Origin: an uncultured Oscillospiraceae bacterium
GTDB taxonomy: Bacteria; Bacillota; Clostridia; Oscillospirales; Oscillospiraceae
Length of the DNA stretch: 35,768 nt
Direction of reading: 5' to 3'
NCBI GenBank assembly: GCA_934591845.1
Contig: CAKTPO010000022.1
Location: 1 to 35,768, forward strand
In this document: positions 15,371 to 23,971 of the stretch, one piece after another
Position numbering within the stretch: the stretch's first letter is position 1
How the letters are laid out: every line of letters starts with the position of its first letter
The notes under the pieces: generated by a model
Told to the model about the DNA's origin: nothing
Database searches by the model: none
The model's input: the letters and a program-made list of their open reading frames with translations, nothing else
Position numbers and translations under genes: made by a program

Positions 15371-16671
15371 TGGAAGTAAAGGTCATTGGAGCGGGCCTGG
15401 CAGGCTGTGAAGCGGCCTGGCAGTTGGCCAAGCGGGGCATTCCCGTGAAGCTTTATGAAATGAAGCCCCAGAAAATGAGTCCGGCCCATCACAGTTCCGA
15501 TTTTGCGGAGCTGGTGTGCTCCAATTCTCTCCGGGGCGACCGGCTGGAAAATGCCGTGGGGCTTCTGAAAGAAGAATTGCGCCGCTGCGGCAGCCTGATC
15601 ATGGAGTGCGCCGAGGCCACCCGGGTAGAGGCCGGGGGCTGCCTGGCCGTGGACCGGAAGGGCTTTTCCCAGATGGTCACGGAGAAGATCCGGCAGGAGC
15701 CCCTCATTACCGTAGTCTCCCAGGAAGTGACCCAGGTGCCGGAGGGGCCGGTGATCATCGCTACCGGCCCCCTGACCTCGGATGATTTGTCCAAGGCCAT
15801 TGGAGAATATTTTGGCACCGAGTATCTCCATTTCTTCGATGCCGCCGCCCCTCTGGTCACGGCGGAGTCTGTGGATATGGAGCTTGCCTGGTGGCAGTCC
15901 CGGTATGACCGGGGCACCCCGGACTATATCAACTGCGCCATGGACCGGCAGCAGTATGAGGCCTTTATCCGGGAGCTGACCACTGCCCAGGAGGCGGAGG
16001 TTCACGGATTTGAGGACAAGCGGGTCTTTGAGGGCTGTATGCCCGTAGAGGTCATGGCCCGCCGGGGCCTGGATACCCTGCGTTACGGCCCCATGAAGCC
16101 TGTGGGTCTCACAGACCCCAAAACCGGCCAGGAGCCCTACGCCGTACTACAGCTGCGGCAGGACAACGCCGCCAAGAGCATTTACAATCTGGTGGGTTTC
16201 CAGACCCATCTGAAATTCGGGGAGCAGAAGCGGGTGTTCTCCATGATCCCCGCCCTGCGGAATGCTGAATTCGTCCGCTACGGGGTCATGCACCAGAATA
16301 CCTTCCTGCAAAGCCCCAAGCTGCTGGATAGATTCTATGCCGACAGAAGAAATCCCCTGGTGGCCTTTGCAGGGCAGATGACCGGCGTAGAGGGCTATGT
16401 GGAGTCTACGGCCTCCGGCTTCCTGGCAGCGGTTTCTATGGCTGCCAAGGTTCGGGGTTTGGCGCCGGTGGAGTTCCCCAGAACCACCGCCATCGGCGCT
16501 TTGGGCCTGTACATCAGCGACAGCAGCGTAGAATCTTTCCAACCCATGAATGTGAATTTCAGCATCATTGCCCCCCTGGAGCAGCGGGTGCGGAAGAAAA
16601 GCGAAAAGAACCTGGCCATTTCCCAGCGGGCCCTGGATGTCCTCCAGGGACTTCTGGACCGTGGGTTTTAA
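15370..16671 (+). CDS. trmFO: TrmFO, folate-dependent tRNA m5U54 methyltransferase
   Basis: A 433-residue flavoenzyme that makes 5-methyluridine at position 54 of tRNA using methylenetetrahydrofolate and reduced FAD. The N-terminal FAD site GAGLAG is at 7-12. The conserved block with CSNSLRG starts at C50, and the catalytic cysteine is C223 in EGCMPVEVMARRG. The C-terminal part has GYVESTASG and the folate/FAD-binding stretch with LGLYISDS. Length and motifs are standard. It is translationally coupled to topA (one-base overlap), the usual partner in Firmicutes. Confidence 0.97.
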   Translation: MEVKVIGAGLAGCEAAWQLAKRGIPVKLYEMKPQKMSPAHHSSDFAELVCSNSLRGDRLENAVGLLKEELRRCGSLIMECAEATRVEAGGCLAVDRKGFSQMVTEKIRQEPLITVVSQEVTQVPEGPVIIATGPLTSDDLSKAIGEYFGTEYLHFFDAAAPLVTAESVDMELAWWQSRYDRGTPDYINCAMDRQQYEAFIRELTTAQEAEVHGFEDKRVFEGCMPVEVMARRGLDTLRYGPMKPVGLTDPKTGQEPYAVLQLRQDNAAKSIYNLVGFQTHLKFGEQKRVFSMIPALRNAEFVRYGVMHQNTFLQSPKLLDRFYADRRNPLVAFAGQMTGVEGYVESTASGFLAAVSMAAKVRGLAPVEFPRTTAIGALGLYISDSSVESFQPMNVNFSIIAPLEQRVRKKSEKNLAISQRALDVLQGLLDRGF

Positions 16672-16781
16672 TGGAGAAACTCTGAATAAATCGTCTGCGG
16701 CTGGGCAGCGGATCTTTTGCTGCCAGCTCTTACCAATTGAATCAGAGCTTCCCTAAGAAAAGATAGAAAAGAGGGAACGAT
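16672..16781 (+). other. plsX leader with hairpins
   Basis: 110 bases between trmFO and plsX. A hairpin of GCTGGGCAGC with GCTGCCAGC and a second with arms GCTCT/AGAGC are visible. Neither has a good T run, and I see no clear promoter. Continued transcription from trmFO is likely. Confidence 0.4.
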
Positions 16782-17819
16782 ATGAAGGTTATTCTTGATG
16801 CCATGGGCGGCGACCTGGCCCCGGAAGCAGCGGTACTGGGCGCACTGGATGCCAACCGGGATTTTGGTGCCCAGGTGACACTGGTAGGCAAAAGTGAGGA
16901 AATTCTGGAAATTCTACGGAAATCCGGCTGCAACAATCTGCCCGAGGGGATGGAGATCGCCGGGGCGGAGGACGTTGTGGACATGCACGATGACCCCAGC
17001 AAGGTGATCCACCAGCGGAAGAATTCGTCTATGGTGGTGGGCCTGCGGATGCTGGCCCAGGGGCAGGGGGATGCCTTTGTGTCCGCCGGTTCCACCGGGG
17101 CCCTGCTGACCGGGGCCACATTGCTTGTAAAGCGCATCAAGGGCATTCGCCGGGCCTCTATGGGGCCTGCCATGCCCAATAAAAAGGGCGGCAACACCGT
17201 GATCGTTGACTGCGGTGCCAATGCCGAGTGCACCCCGGAATTCCTGCTGCAGTTTGGCCTGGTGGGCTCTGCCTACGCCAAAAAGCGCCTGGGGGTGGAG
17301 AATCCCAAGGTGGGTCTTCTGAACATCGGCACCGAGGATTCCAAGGGTACCCAGCTGCAAAAGGATGCCTATGCTCTGCTGACGGAAGCAGCCCAGAAGG
17401 GCCTGCTGAATTTTGTGGGCAATGTAGAGGCAAGAGACGTGCCTCTGGGGGCTGTGGATGTGGTGGTCTGCGACGGATTTTCCGGCAATGTATTGCTAAA
17501 GTCCATTGAAGGCACCGCCATGTTTGTGGGCAGCCTGATGAAAAAGATGTTTAAGAAAAACGCCCTGTCAAAGCTTGGGTATCTGCTTTGCTCCTCCGGA
17601 GTCAAGGACATGATGAAGCTGCTGGATTATCACGAAATCGGCGGCACCCAGCTTTTGGGCATTCAGAAGCCGGTCATTAAGGCCCACGGTGCTTCCGACC
17701 GGCTGGCTTTCCGCAATGCCATCCGGCAGGCTATGGAGGCTGCGGAAAACGATATTACCCCGGAGCTGGAGGAGGCTCTGGCCCTTCTGGCAAAATCAAA
17801 GGAGCAAACGGATGATTAA
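16782..17819 (+). CDS. plsX: PlsX, acyl-ACP:phosphate acyltransferase
   Basis: A 345-residue peripheral membrane enzyme that turns acyl-ACP and phosphate into acyl-phosphate, the acyl donor for PlsY in phosphatidic acid synthesis. The start ILDAMGGDLAPEAAVLGA, the block with SAGSTGALL near residue 103, VIVDCGANAE near 142 and VCDGFSGNVLLKS near 229 are family hallmarks. ATG 16782 follows GAGGG. The gene overlaps rnc by 8 bases. In many Firmicutes acpP lies between plsX and rnc; here it is missing. Confidence 0.96.
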   Translation: MKVILDAMGGDLAPEAAVLGALDANRDFGAQVTLVGKSEEILEILRKSGCNNLPEGMEIAGAEDVVDMHDDPSKVIHQRKNSSMVVGLRMLAQGQGDAFVSAGSTGALLTGATLLVKRIKGIRRASMGPAMPNKKGGNTVIVDCGANAECTPEFLLQFGLVGSAYAKKRLGVENPKVGLLNIGTEDSKGTQLQKDAYALLTEAAQKGLLNFVGNVEARDVPLGAVDVVVCDGFSGNVLLKSIEGTAMFVGSLMKKMFKKNALSKLGYLLCSSGVKDMMKLLDYHEIGGTQLLGIQKPVIKAHGASDRLAFRNAIRQAMEAAENDITPELEEALALLAKSKEQTDD

Positions 17820-18495
17820 GGATCTGGAAGAAGAAATCGGTTATCATTTTAAGAATATTTCCCTGCTGCAAAACGCCCTGACCCACTCCTCCTATGCCAA
17901 TGAGCGTTGGCACAACAGTCTGTTGAGCAATGAGCGGCTGGAATTTTTGGGCGACAGCATTCTGGGTATGCTGGTGGCAGAGTACCTGTTCCGCAATTTC
18001 CCGGACCGCCCCGAGGGGGAACTGACCCGGATGCGGGCAGATATGGTCTGTGAAAAGACCCTGGCAGGCGTGGCGGAAAAAATTCACCTGGGGCAGCATC
18101 TGCTCTTGGGCCACGGCGAGGAACAGGGCGGCGGCCGGAGTCGGGAGTCCATTCTGGCAGATGCCGTGGAGTCTGTCATTGCCGCCAGCTTCTTAGACGG
18201 CGGCATGGAGGCAGCCCTGCACTTTATCAAGACCTTTATCTTGGTGGAGGTTCCCGTAAGCCAGCTGCACAACATGGATTACAAGACCAAGCTCCAGGAG
18301 CTGGTGCAGCAGAAAAAGAACCAGGTGCTCTCCTACAAACTGGTGGCCGAAACCGGCCCGGACCATGACAAGCACTTTGGGGTTTCCGTGTCCCTCAACG
18401 GCAAGGAAGTAGGCCAAGGCGAAGGCCGCAGCAAAAAGCGGGCCGAACAGGAAGCCGCCCGACTGGCCATTGCGAAACTGTTCCCGAATGCTTGA
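17812..18495 (+). CDS. rnc: Ribonuclease III
   Basis: A 227-residue double-strand-specific endoribonuclease for rRNA and mRNA processing. The signature NERLEFLGDSIL is at 40-51, with catalytic E44 and D48; the second metal-binding pair is D117 and E120 in ADAVESVIAA. A double-stranded-RNA-binding domain fills about 157-224, ending with the basic SKKRAEQEAA. ATG 17812 lies inside the end of plsX (8-base overlap) with AAAGGAG upstream; longer frames are out of register with the family. It is the last gene of the plus-strand run and ends at the terminator 18518-18557. The common downstream partner smc is not here. Confidence 0.97.
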   Translation: MIKDLEEEIGYHFKNISLLQNALTHSSYANERWHNSLLSNERLEFLGDSILGMLVAEYLFRNFPDRPEGELTRMRADMVCEKTLAGVAEKIHLGQHLLLGHGEEQGGGRSRESILADAVESVIAASFLDGGMEAALHFIKTFILVEVPVSQLHNMDYKTKLQELVQQKKNQVLSYKLVAETGPDHDKHFGVSVSLNGKEVGQGEGRSKKRAEQEAARLAIAKLFPNA

Positions 18496-18517
18496 AAGCC
18501 GCTGCCCATTGTCAATT

Positions 18518-18557
18518 AAAAAACCCCGGGGCGTATTTCCTACGTCCCGAGGTTTTT
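18518..18557. terminator. Bidirectional terminator between rnc and the hydroxyacid dehydrogenase gene
   Basis: A 14-bp stem with one mismatch and one wobble (18522-18535 with 18541-18554) has A residues on the left and T residues on the right. It can stop transcripts arriving from both sides. Confidence 0.85.
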
Positions 18558-18563
18558 GCGTTT

Positions 18564-19526
18564 TTATAGGCCGTTGACCACGTTTTTGGGGGTGCCGTTC
18601 AGGAAGCCACGAATGCTGTCAACGATGGTGTTCAGCAGGCGTTGGCGACTTTCCAAGGGTGCCCAGGCCATGTGGGGGGTGATGATGCAGTTTTTGCAGG
18701 AGAGCAGGGGGTTATCCGGCTCGATGGGCTCCTGGCAGGTCACGTCCATAGCGGCACCCCGGAGTTTGCCGGAGGTAAGGGCCTGGGCCAAGTCCTGTTC
18801 GTTGATCAGGGCCCCCCGGGCGGTGTTTACCAGCAGAGCGCCGTCCCGCATTTTAGAAAGGGTCTGGGCATTGATGATGCCCTGGGTCTCCGGGAACAGG
18901 GGGCAGTGGAGGGACACCACGTCCGACTGGGAAAGCAATGTATCCAAATCTACATAGGTGGCGATTTCCCGGCCCTGGGGGCTTTGGCTGCGGTTGTAGG
19001 CCAGAATATTCATACCAAAGGCCTTGGCAAGCCTTGCTACGGCCATGCCGATGCTGCCAAGACCGATAATACCCATAGTTTTCCCTGCCAGTTCCACCTG
19101 GGGGGTCAGCCAGTAGGTAAAGCAGTCGGCTTTCTGCCAACCGCCTTGGTGGACATCCTGATTGTGCAGTCCGATACGGTGGCACAGTTCCAGCAGCAGG
19201 GCCATGGTAAACTGGGCCACGGTTTCGGTGCCGTAGGTGGGGACGTTGGTCACGGGAATGCCCCGTTTGGCGCAGGCATCAATATCAATGACGTTGTAGC
19301 CCGTACCCTGGACACAGATCAGCCGGATGTTGGGGCAGCGGTCCAGAATCTCCTGGGTAATAGGGACTTTGTTCAGCAGCACGATCTCGCTGTCACCAAT
19401 CCGGGCAATGGCCTCCTCCTGGGTATAGGTCCGCTCATAAACCGTCACCTCTCCGAATTCTTCCAGACAGGCATAGGACAGGTCCCCGGGGTTCAGGGCG
19501 TGGCCGTCCAAAACAACAAGTTTCAT
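18564..19526 (-). CDS. D-2-hydroxyacid dehydrogenase
   Basis: A 320-residue cytoplasmic NAD(P)H-dependent oxidoreductase of the D-isomer-specific 2-hydroxyacid dehydrogenase family, near glycerate/hydroxypyruvate reductases. The nucleotide-binding motif GLGSIG is at 155-160. The catalytic trio is R237 (in NTARG), E266 (in CQEP) and H285 (in ITPHMAW). Strand 2 of the Rossmann fold ends in N-R-S (178-180) instead of an acidic residue, which suggests NADPH preference (inference). ATG 19526 follows AAGGAG. It is the last gene of the nine-gene sialic-acid-like operon. Its substrate is unknown; pyruvate from NanA or another 2-oxo acid is possible. Confidence 0.92.
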   Translation of the reverse strand: MKLVVLDGHALNPGDLSYACLEEFGEVTVYERTYTQEEAIARIGDSEIVLLNKVPITQEILDRCPNIRLICVQGTGYNVIDIDACAKRGIPVTNVPTYGTETVAQFTMALLLELCHRIGLHNQDVHQGGWQKADCFTYWLTPQVELAGKTMGIIGLGSIGMAVARLAKAFGMNILAYNRSQSPQGREIATYVDLDTLLSQSDVVSLHCPLFPETQGIINAQTLSKMRDGALLVNTARGALINEQDLAQALTSGKLRGAAMDVTCQEPIEPDNPLLSCKNCIITPHMAWAPLESRQRLLNTIVDSIRGFLNGTPKNVVNGL

Positions 19527-19542
19527 AGAGAAATACTCCTTC

Positions 19543-20433
19543 TCAAAATAAATCCAACATACTATCCAGGTAAAGGGCCTCCCGGATGTGGATTTGGTAT
19601 TGGGGTTTGGTCAGATAGTATAATAAAAATTCCAGCACCATGGCACTGCCCAAGCCCCGGCCCTCCAGCTTGAAGTTTTCAAAGCCCAGGGGCAGGTACA
19701 CTTCCTGAATGTCCCGGACGCTGATAAAGCCCGGGTTTTCCATGGCCCGGGAGAACCGGTAGCCCTCATTTCCGTGGGGGGCGGTGCAGACATGATCCTT
19801 ACAGGGAATGCCCAGATTTTTCCGGCTGACGTTTTCGTAACAGGCTTTCCGCTGGGTGCAGCCAAAATCGCAGCACTCATTGCACAGAAACTCCACCTTG
19901 GCCTTTTGGGCCGGGGTCAGGGTTTCCAGGTGCCGGAAATCCTTATTCAGCCGAAAATCCGGCACGACATACAAAAACGCCTCCCGGTTCAGCTCCTCCA
20001 GAAAGTCCTGCCAACGGGTCAGGACTTTGGTGGTGGAGGAGATGCGGCAGAGGTTCGGGTAATGGGTTTGCAGATATTGCAGCAGCAGCTCGGAGTGGAG
20101 GATCACGCCGTTTTCCTCCCAGCCACTCAGGCAGCGGCACAGGGCATTGGAAGCGGGGTCATTCAAATGTTCCGGCTCCAAAAGAGAATTGCTGAAAGTC
20201 AGCCGGGCGGAAATACCCTCCGCCCGGCACAGTTCCAGGGGGCCTTGAATGTCCCGGGTCTCACAGCCCACCCGGCCACCGCCCCACAGGCAGTTTGCCG
20301 GTGCCCCATAGAGCGAGCCAATGCGGCACCAGTCGTAAAAATATTCCCGGTGTTCCCGGAATAAAGGTAAAAACAGCCGGTAAAGCTCGTAAAACTCAAA
20401 AAGCCCCGGCAGATGGAAAACGGCCTCTTTCAA
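19543..20433 (-). CDS. Cys-rich U32-like protein of unknown function
   Basis: A 296-residue soluble protein with about 14 cysteines and no signal or membrane segment. A FKLEGRG motif (254-260) and the preceding ISVRDIQEVYLPLG pattern resemble peptidase U32/UbiU-UbiV proteins. A Cys cluster (C184, C187, C188, C192, C198, then C211, C216) lies where those proteins hold a 4Fe-4S centre. The NCLWGGGR stretch (48-54) resembles the first strand of a TIM-like barrel. The start is TTG 20433, with AAGGTG in the end of yhcH; there is no nearby ATG. It begins 3 bases after yhcH and ends 16 before the dehydrogenase gene. The family assignment is tentative and the role in the operon is unknown. Confidence 0.6.
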   Translation of the reverse strand: MKEAVFHLPGLFEFYELYRLFLPLFREHREYFYDWCRIGSLYGAPANCLWGGGRVGCETRDIQGPLELCRAEGISARLTFSNSLLEPEHLNDPASNALCRCLSGWEENGVILHSELLLQYLQTHYPNLCRISSTTKVLTRWQDFLEELNREAFLYVVPDFRLNKDFRHLETLTPAQKAKVEFLCNECCDFGCTQRKACYENVSRKNLGIPCKDHVCTAPHGNEGYRFSRAMENPGFISVRDIQEVYLPLGFENFKLEGRGLGSAMVLEFLLYYLTKPQYQIHIREALYLDSMLDLF

Positions 20434-20436
20434 GGC

Positions 20437-20886
20437 TTACACCTTGAATTTATAGCAGCATTTCCGCACATGGGCGGTATCCCCGTCTGCCACTTTGACC
20501 ATGTGGATGTCCTCAGGATAGACGATCAGCACGTCCTCCGGAGTCATGGAGAACCAGGTTTCCACAGGGCCTTGGAAGCCTACAAAGTCTTCCTGTTCTT
20601 TCCGAACGGTCTGTGTCAGATGCTCTACGTTGGAAACACCGATTTTTTCATGGCCCCCCAGCAGCACATGGACATCGCCGTAGGCAATATGCCCCTCCCA
20701 CAGGGCCTGTTCCTGGGGCATGGTGTCATAGTCAAAGCGGTTGACAAAGGCGTTGTCTCCGTCAATGTCGTTTCTGCCCATGGAAAGCTGCTCCGGGTCG
20801 CTGTGGAGGATGGCCTGGATGGCAGCATCCAGGGACTTGCTCTGGCCCAGATACCGGGCAAGGTTTTTCTTTTTCGTGTAAATCAT
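20437..20886 (-). CDS. yhcH: YhcH/YjgK/YiaL-family protein, likely sialic-acid anomerase NanQ
   Basis: A 149-residue cytoplasmic protein of the DUF386 (YhcH/EbgC) beta-sandwich family. The core EGHIAYGDVHVLLGGHEKIG near residue 65 has the metal-binding His and acidic residues; a second block with PEDIHMVKVADG and a final KCCYKFKV match the family end. The E. coli homologue in the nan operon, YhcH (NanQ), is described as an N-acetylneuraminate anomerase. ATG 20886 has AGGTGG seven bases upstream; a TTG one codon earlier is less likely. It lies downstream of nanA, separated by 70 bases holding a hairpin. Confidence 0.88.
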   Translation of the reverse strand: MIYTKKKNLARYLGQSKSLDAAIQAILHSDPEQLSMGRNDIDGDNAFVNRFDYDTMPQEQALWEGHIAYGDVHVLLGGHEKIGVSNVEHLTQTVRKEQEDFVGFQGPVETWFSMTPEDVLIVYPEDIHMVKVADGDTAHVRKCCYKFKV

Positions 20887-20918
20887 CAAAAATCCACCTT
20901 TCTATAAACGCAGGGATT

Positions 20919-20947
20919 GCCGGGACGGTCTTGGGGACTGTCCCGGC
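20919..20947 (-). promoter_or_regulatory. Intercistronic hairpin between nanA and yhcH
   Basis: An 8-bp perfect stem (20919-20926 with 20940-20947) is extended by three inner pairs (20928-20930 with 20936-20938). It has no T run, so it is not a standard terminator and may mark an RNA processing or stability site. Confidence 0.55.
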
Positions 20948-20956
20948 AAAAGGCAA

Positions 20957-21889
20957 TCAGTTGGCACGGATGCGGTTACACAGGTCCAGGGAAAGGCCGT
21001 CGGCTTCGTCAATGTCCAGAAGCTCTTTGACAAGGCGTTCCTCTTCCTGGGGGGTAAAGTTGGTAAAGGGACGGCGGGCGTAGCCTGCGGGAATGCCTCC
21101 GGCCCGGAGCCAGAGCTTGATACAGGCCATCATGCTGCCGCTGTGAATTCCCGCCATAATGACATGGACGGCTTTGCATTGCAATGCGGTAGCCGTGGGA
21201 ATGTCGGAACGCTTGACTGCTTCCCAAATCCGCAAATACAGGTCCGGAATGCAATTATAAAAGGAACCGATGATTCCGTCAACCCCCAAAGCAATATTGG
21301 AGGAGCCCAATTCATCACAGCCGCCGTAAATCTGGAAACCGGGCTTGCACTGCTCCCGGATCTGGGCGGTTTCATACAGGGCTGTGCCGGTGTATTTGAC
21401 ACCCTTGACGTTTTCGATTTGGCTGAGCTTTACAATGGTCTCCACAGACATCATTCCGGCCAAGGGAATGTTGTAGACGATCATGGGAAGGTCTGTTGCC
21501 TGGGCAATGTCCCGATAGTAGCCGATGATCTGCTCCTCGTTAAACCGGAAATAGAAAGGTGGCACGCTGGAAACACCTGCCGCCCCATGGGCCTGGGCGT
21601 GTTCGGCCAGCTCTATGGAGGTCCTTGTGGACATGGCCCCTACATGGACCACCACAGGCACCTGGTCGCCCACCTCCTCCATGACGATTTCCACCTGGCG
21701 CTTCCGCTCCTCCGGGGTCATCAAAAAGGCCTCGCCGGTGGAGCCGGTGAGATACAGGCCCCCGATGGGGTAGCTCAGCAGATGGCGGATAAAGGCACGG
21801 GTGCTGGTTTCGTCCAGGTTTTCTGCCTTGTCAAAAACGGAAATGACTGCGGGGATAACACCCTTAAAATCCTGAATATTGCGGCTCAT
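20957..21889 (-). CDS. nanA: N-acetylneuraminate lyase
   Basis: A 310-residue class I aldolase of the NAL/DHDPS family, which splits sialic acid to pyruvate and N-acetylmannosamine. The pyruvate site GSTGE is at 49-53, the catalytic tyrosine is Y139 (in YNIP) and the Schiff-base lysine is K165 (in GVKYT). Residues that read sialic acid in the E. coli enzyme are kept: D192 and E193 in YGGCDE and S209 in GSFYN. This favours NAL over dihydrodipicolinate synthase. ATG 21889 has GGAG eight bases upstream. It begins 5 bases after the second ATPase gene, inside an import operon. Partners nanE and nanK are not in the window. Confidence 0.9.
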   Translation of the reverse strand: MSRNIQDFKGVIPAVISVFDKAENLDETSTRAFIRHLLSYPIGGLYLTGSTGEAFLMTPEERKRQVEIVMEEVGDQVPVVVHVGAMSTRTSIELAEHAQAHGAAGVSSVPPFYFRFNEEQIIGYYRDIAQATDLPMIVYNIPLAGMMSVETIVKLSQIENVKGVKYTGTALYETAQIREQCKPGFQIYGGCDELGSSNIALGVDGIIGSFYNCIPDLYLRIWEAVKRSDIPTATALQCKAVHVIMAGIHSGSMMACIKLWLRAGGIPAGYARRPFTNFTPQEEERLVKELLDIDEADGLSLDLCNRIRAN

Positions 21890-21894
21890 ATAGA

Positions 21895-22935
21895 TTACTC
21901 CTTTTTCTTAGCCAGAAAGTCTGCGTATTGCTCGTGTACCAAATGACAGGCGGCGAAATGGCTGACACCGTCAATGATGTATTCTTCCAGAACCGGCCGC
22001 TCCTGCTTACATTTTTCGCAGCACTGGGGACACCGGGGGTGGAACGTACAGCCGCTGGGGGGATTGGCGGGACTGGGCACGTCGCCCTGCAGGGGGATGC
22101 GCTTTTTCTTGTGGGTCACGTCGGCCACGGGAATGGCACTGAGCAGGGCCTGGGTGTAGGGGTGGAGGGTGTTTTTAAACAGCTCTTCCGAGGTGGTCAG
22201 CTCCACCACCCGGCCTAAGTACATGACCGCAATGCGGTCTGCCAGGTATTCAACTACGGACAAATCGTGGGTGATGAAAATATAGGTCAGCTTGTATTCG
22301 TCTTTCAGCTGGTTCAGAAGCTTCAGCACCTGGGCCTGGATGGAAACGTCCAGAGCGGAAACCGCCTCATCGCAGATGATGAGTTCCGGGTTTACCGACA
22401 ACGCCCGGGCAATGCCAATGCGCTGCCGCTGACCGCCGGAGAATTCATTGGGATACCGGGCCATATAATCCCGGGGCAGGTTGACCGCCTCCAACAGGTC
22501 GCCGATTTTTTTGATGCGTTCTTCCTTGCTCTTGACTCCAAACTTGATCAGAGGGTCTTCCAGAGAGCCAAAAATCGTAAAGGCGGGGTTTAAGGAGGAA
22601 TAGGGGTCCTGGAAGACGATCTGGATTTTCTGCCGGGCATCGTCCAGCTCTTTCCGGCTCAGCTTCCGCAGATCCTTATAGCCGTCCTCAAACTTATACT
22701 CCATGCTGCCCTCGGTAACGGGTACCAGCTGCAAAATGGATTTTCCAAGGGTGGTCTTGCCGCAGCCGGACTCTCCCACCAGACCCAGGGTCTCGCCCCG
22801 GTAAACGTCCAGGTTGATGTCGTCCACGGCTTTGACATAGCCCACGGTGCGCTTCATCAGGCCCTTTTTAATGGGGAAATAGGTTTTGGCGCCTCGAACT
22901 TTCAGAAGGACCTCTTTCTTTTGCTCATTTGCCAC
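21895..22935 (-). CDS. Peptide/nickel-type ABC transporter ATPase (DppF/OppF type)
   Basis: A 346-residue cytoplasmic ATPase. Walker A is GESGCGKT (54-61), the signature FSGGQRQR is at 165-172, and Walker B ends in LIICDEA (185-191), where DEP is replaced by DEA. The C-terminal oligopeptide/dipeptide domain has clustered cysteines (C296, C302, C305, C306, C309), a feature that binds an Fe-S centre in related Opp/Dpp ATPases. The start is GTG 22935, nine bases after AAGGAGG; no ATG is in place. It overlaps the other ATPase gene by 11 bases. The two ATPases would power the two permeases encoded upstream. Confidence 0.95.
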   Translation of the reverse strand: MANEQKKEVLLKVRGAKTYFPIKKGLMKRTVGYVKAVDDINLDVYRGETLGLVGESGCGKTTLGKSILQLVPVTEGSMEYKFEDGYKDLRKLSRKELDDARQKIQIVFQDPYSSLNPAFTIFGSLEDPLIKFGVKSKEERIKKIGDLLEAVNLPRDYMARYPNEFSGGQRQRIGIARALSVNPELIICDEAVSALDVSIQAQVLKLLNQLKDEYKLTYIFITHDLSVVEYLADRIAVMYLGRVVELTTSEELFKNTLHPYTQALLSAIPVADVTHKKKRIPLQGDVPSPANPPSGCTFHPRCPQCCEKCKQERPVLEEYIIDGVSHFAACHLVHEQYADFLAKKKE

Positions 22936-23959
22936 TTGCCATTACCTCCTTATAGTTAAAGCACCGGGAATAATGACCTTCCTTTACCCACTGCTCGGGA
23001 GGCATTTCCGTCTCGCAGCGTTCACAGGCGTAATCGCACCGGGGGCAGAACTGGCAGCCCTTGGGCCGGTTAAAGGGGTCCGGGGTGGAGCCGCGAATGG
23101 GTTCCAGCTGCTGATTTTTTCCCTTGCCCAAAATGGGAATGGAGCGGAGCAGGGCCTTGGTGTAGGGATGGGTGGGATTGGTGAAAATATCCTCGGCCTT
23201 GCCGTATTCTACGATGTTGCCCATGTACATGACGGCCACTTCATCGGCCATTTCCGCCACCACGCCCATATTGTGGGTGATCATCATAATGGCGGTGCCG
23301 TGCTTCTCTTTCAGCTCGTTCATCAGGTCAAAGATCTGGGCGCTGATGGTCACGTCCAGAGCGGTGGTGGGTTCATCGGCCAGAAGGATTTTGGGTTCAC
23401 AGGACATGCCCATGGCGATCATAGAGCGCTGGCGCATGCCGCCGGAGAACTGGTGGGGGTATTCGCCGTAGCGGATTTCCGGGGCGGGGATGCCCATATC
23501 CGCCAGATCCTCAATGGCTTCCGCCTTATACTGGGCCTTGGTCAGTCCCTTTTTATGCTCCCGGAGCATTTCTTCGATCTGGTAGCCCACGGTGAACACC
23601 GGGTTCAGGGCGGTCATGGGGTCCTGGAAGATGATGGCAATGTCCTGCCCCCGGAGGGCACGCATTTCCTTGCCGTTCTTTTCCAGCTGGTCCAGCTGGA
23701 CCTCACTGCCGTCCTCTTTGTAATAGGTAATGGAGCCGGACTCAATACGGGACAGTTCCGGCAGCAGCCGCAAAATGGAGTTGGCGGTAACGGACTTGCC
23801 GCAGCCGGACTCCCCTACCACGCACAGCGTCCGTCCCCGGCGAATGTCAAAGCTGACACCCCGCAATACCTTGTTGCAGCGTTGGTTGGTATAGAAATTG
23901 ACATGCAGGTCCTTCACCCGAAGGACTACATCGTCCTGCTTTTTTTCTACAGTTTCCAT
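22925..23959 (-). CDS. Peptide/nickel-type ABC transporter ATPase (DppD/OppD type)
   Basis: A 344-residue cytoplasmic ATPase. Walker A is GESGCGKS (49-56), the Q-loop FQDPMTALNP is at 111-120, the signature FSGGMRQR is at 171-178 and Walker B is ILLADEP (191-197). A C-terminal Cys cluster (C302, C305, C308, C312, C315) matches the family's extra domain. I choose ATG 23959, eight bases after AGAGG; a GTG three codons earlier lies on top of that site. It follows the second permease gene by 12 bases and overlaps the next ATPase gene. Confidence 0.95.
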   Translation of the reverse strand: METVEKKQDDVVLRVKDLHVNFYTNQRCNKVLRGVSFDIRRGRTLCVVGESGCGKSVTANSILRLLPELSRIESGSITYYKEDGSEVQLDQLEKNGKEMRALRGQDIAIIFQDPMTALNPVFTVGYQIEEMLREHKKGLTKAQYKAEAIEDLADMGIPAPEIRYGEYPHQFSGGMRQRSMIAMGMSCEPKILLADEPTTALDVTISAQIFDLMNELKEKHGTAIMMITHNMGVVAEMADEVAVMYMGNIVEYGKAEDIFTNPTHPYTKALLRSIPILGKGKNQQLEPIRGSTPDPFNRPKGCQFCPRCDYACERCETEMPPEQWVKEGHYSRCFNYKEVMASGK

Positions 23960-23971
23960 AGGGTTCACCTC

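Noticed and set aside
16690..16775. tRNA-like D-arm on the minus strand in the plsX leader (CAATTGGTAAGAGC)
   Set aside because: The anticodon arm would be malformed and no T arm or acceptor pairing is present. At best a relic, more likely chance.
20957..21889. Dihydrodipicolinate synthase (DapA)
   Set aside because: The sialate-specific residues (GxDE and GSFYN) and operon partners favour N-acetylneuraminate lyase.
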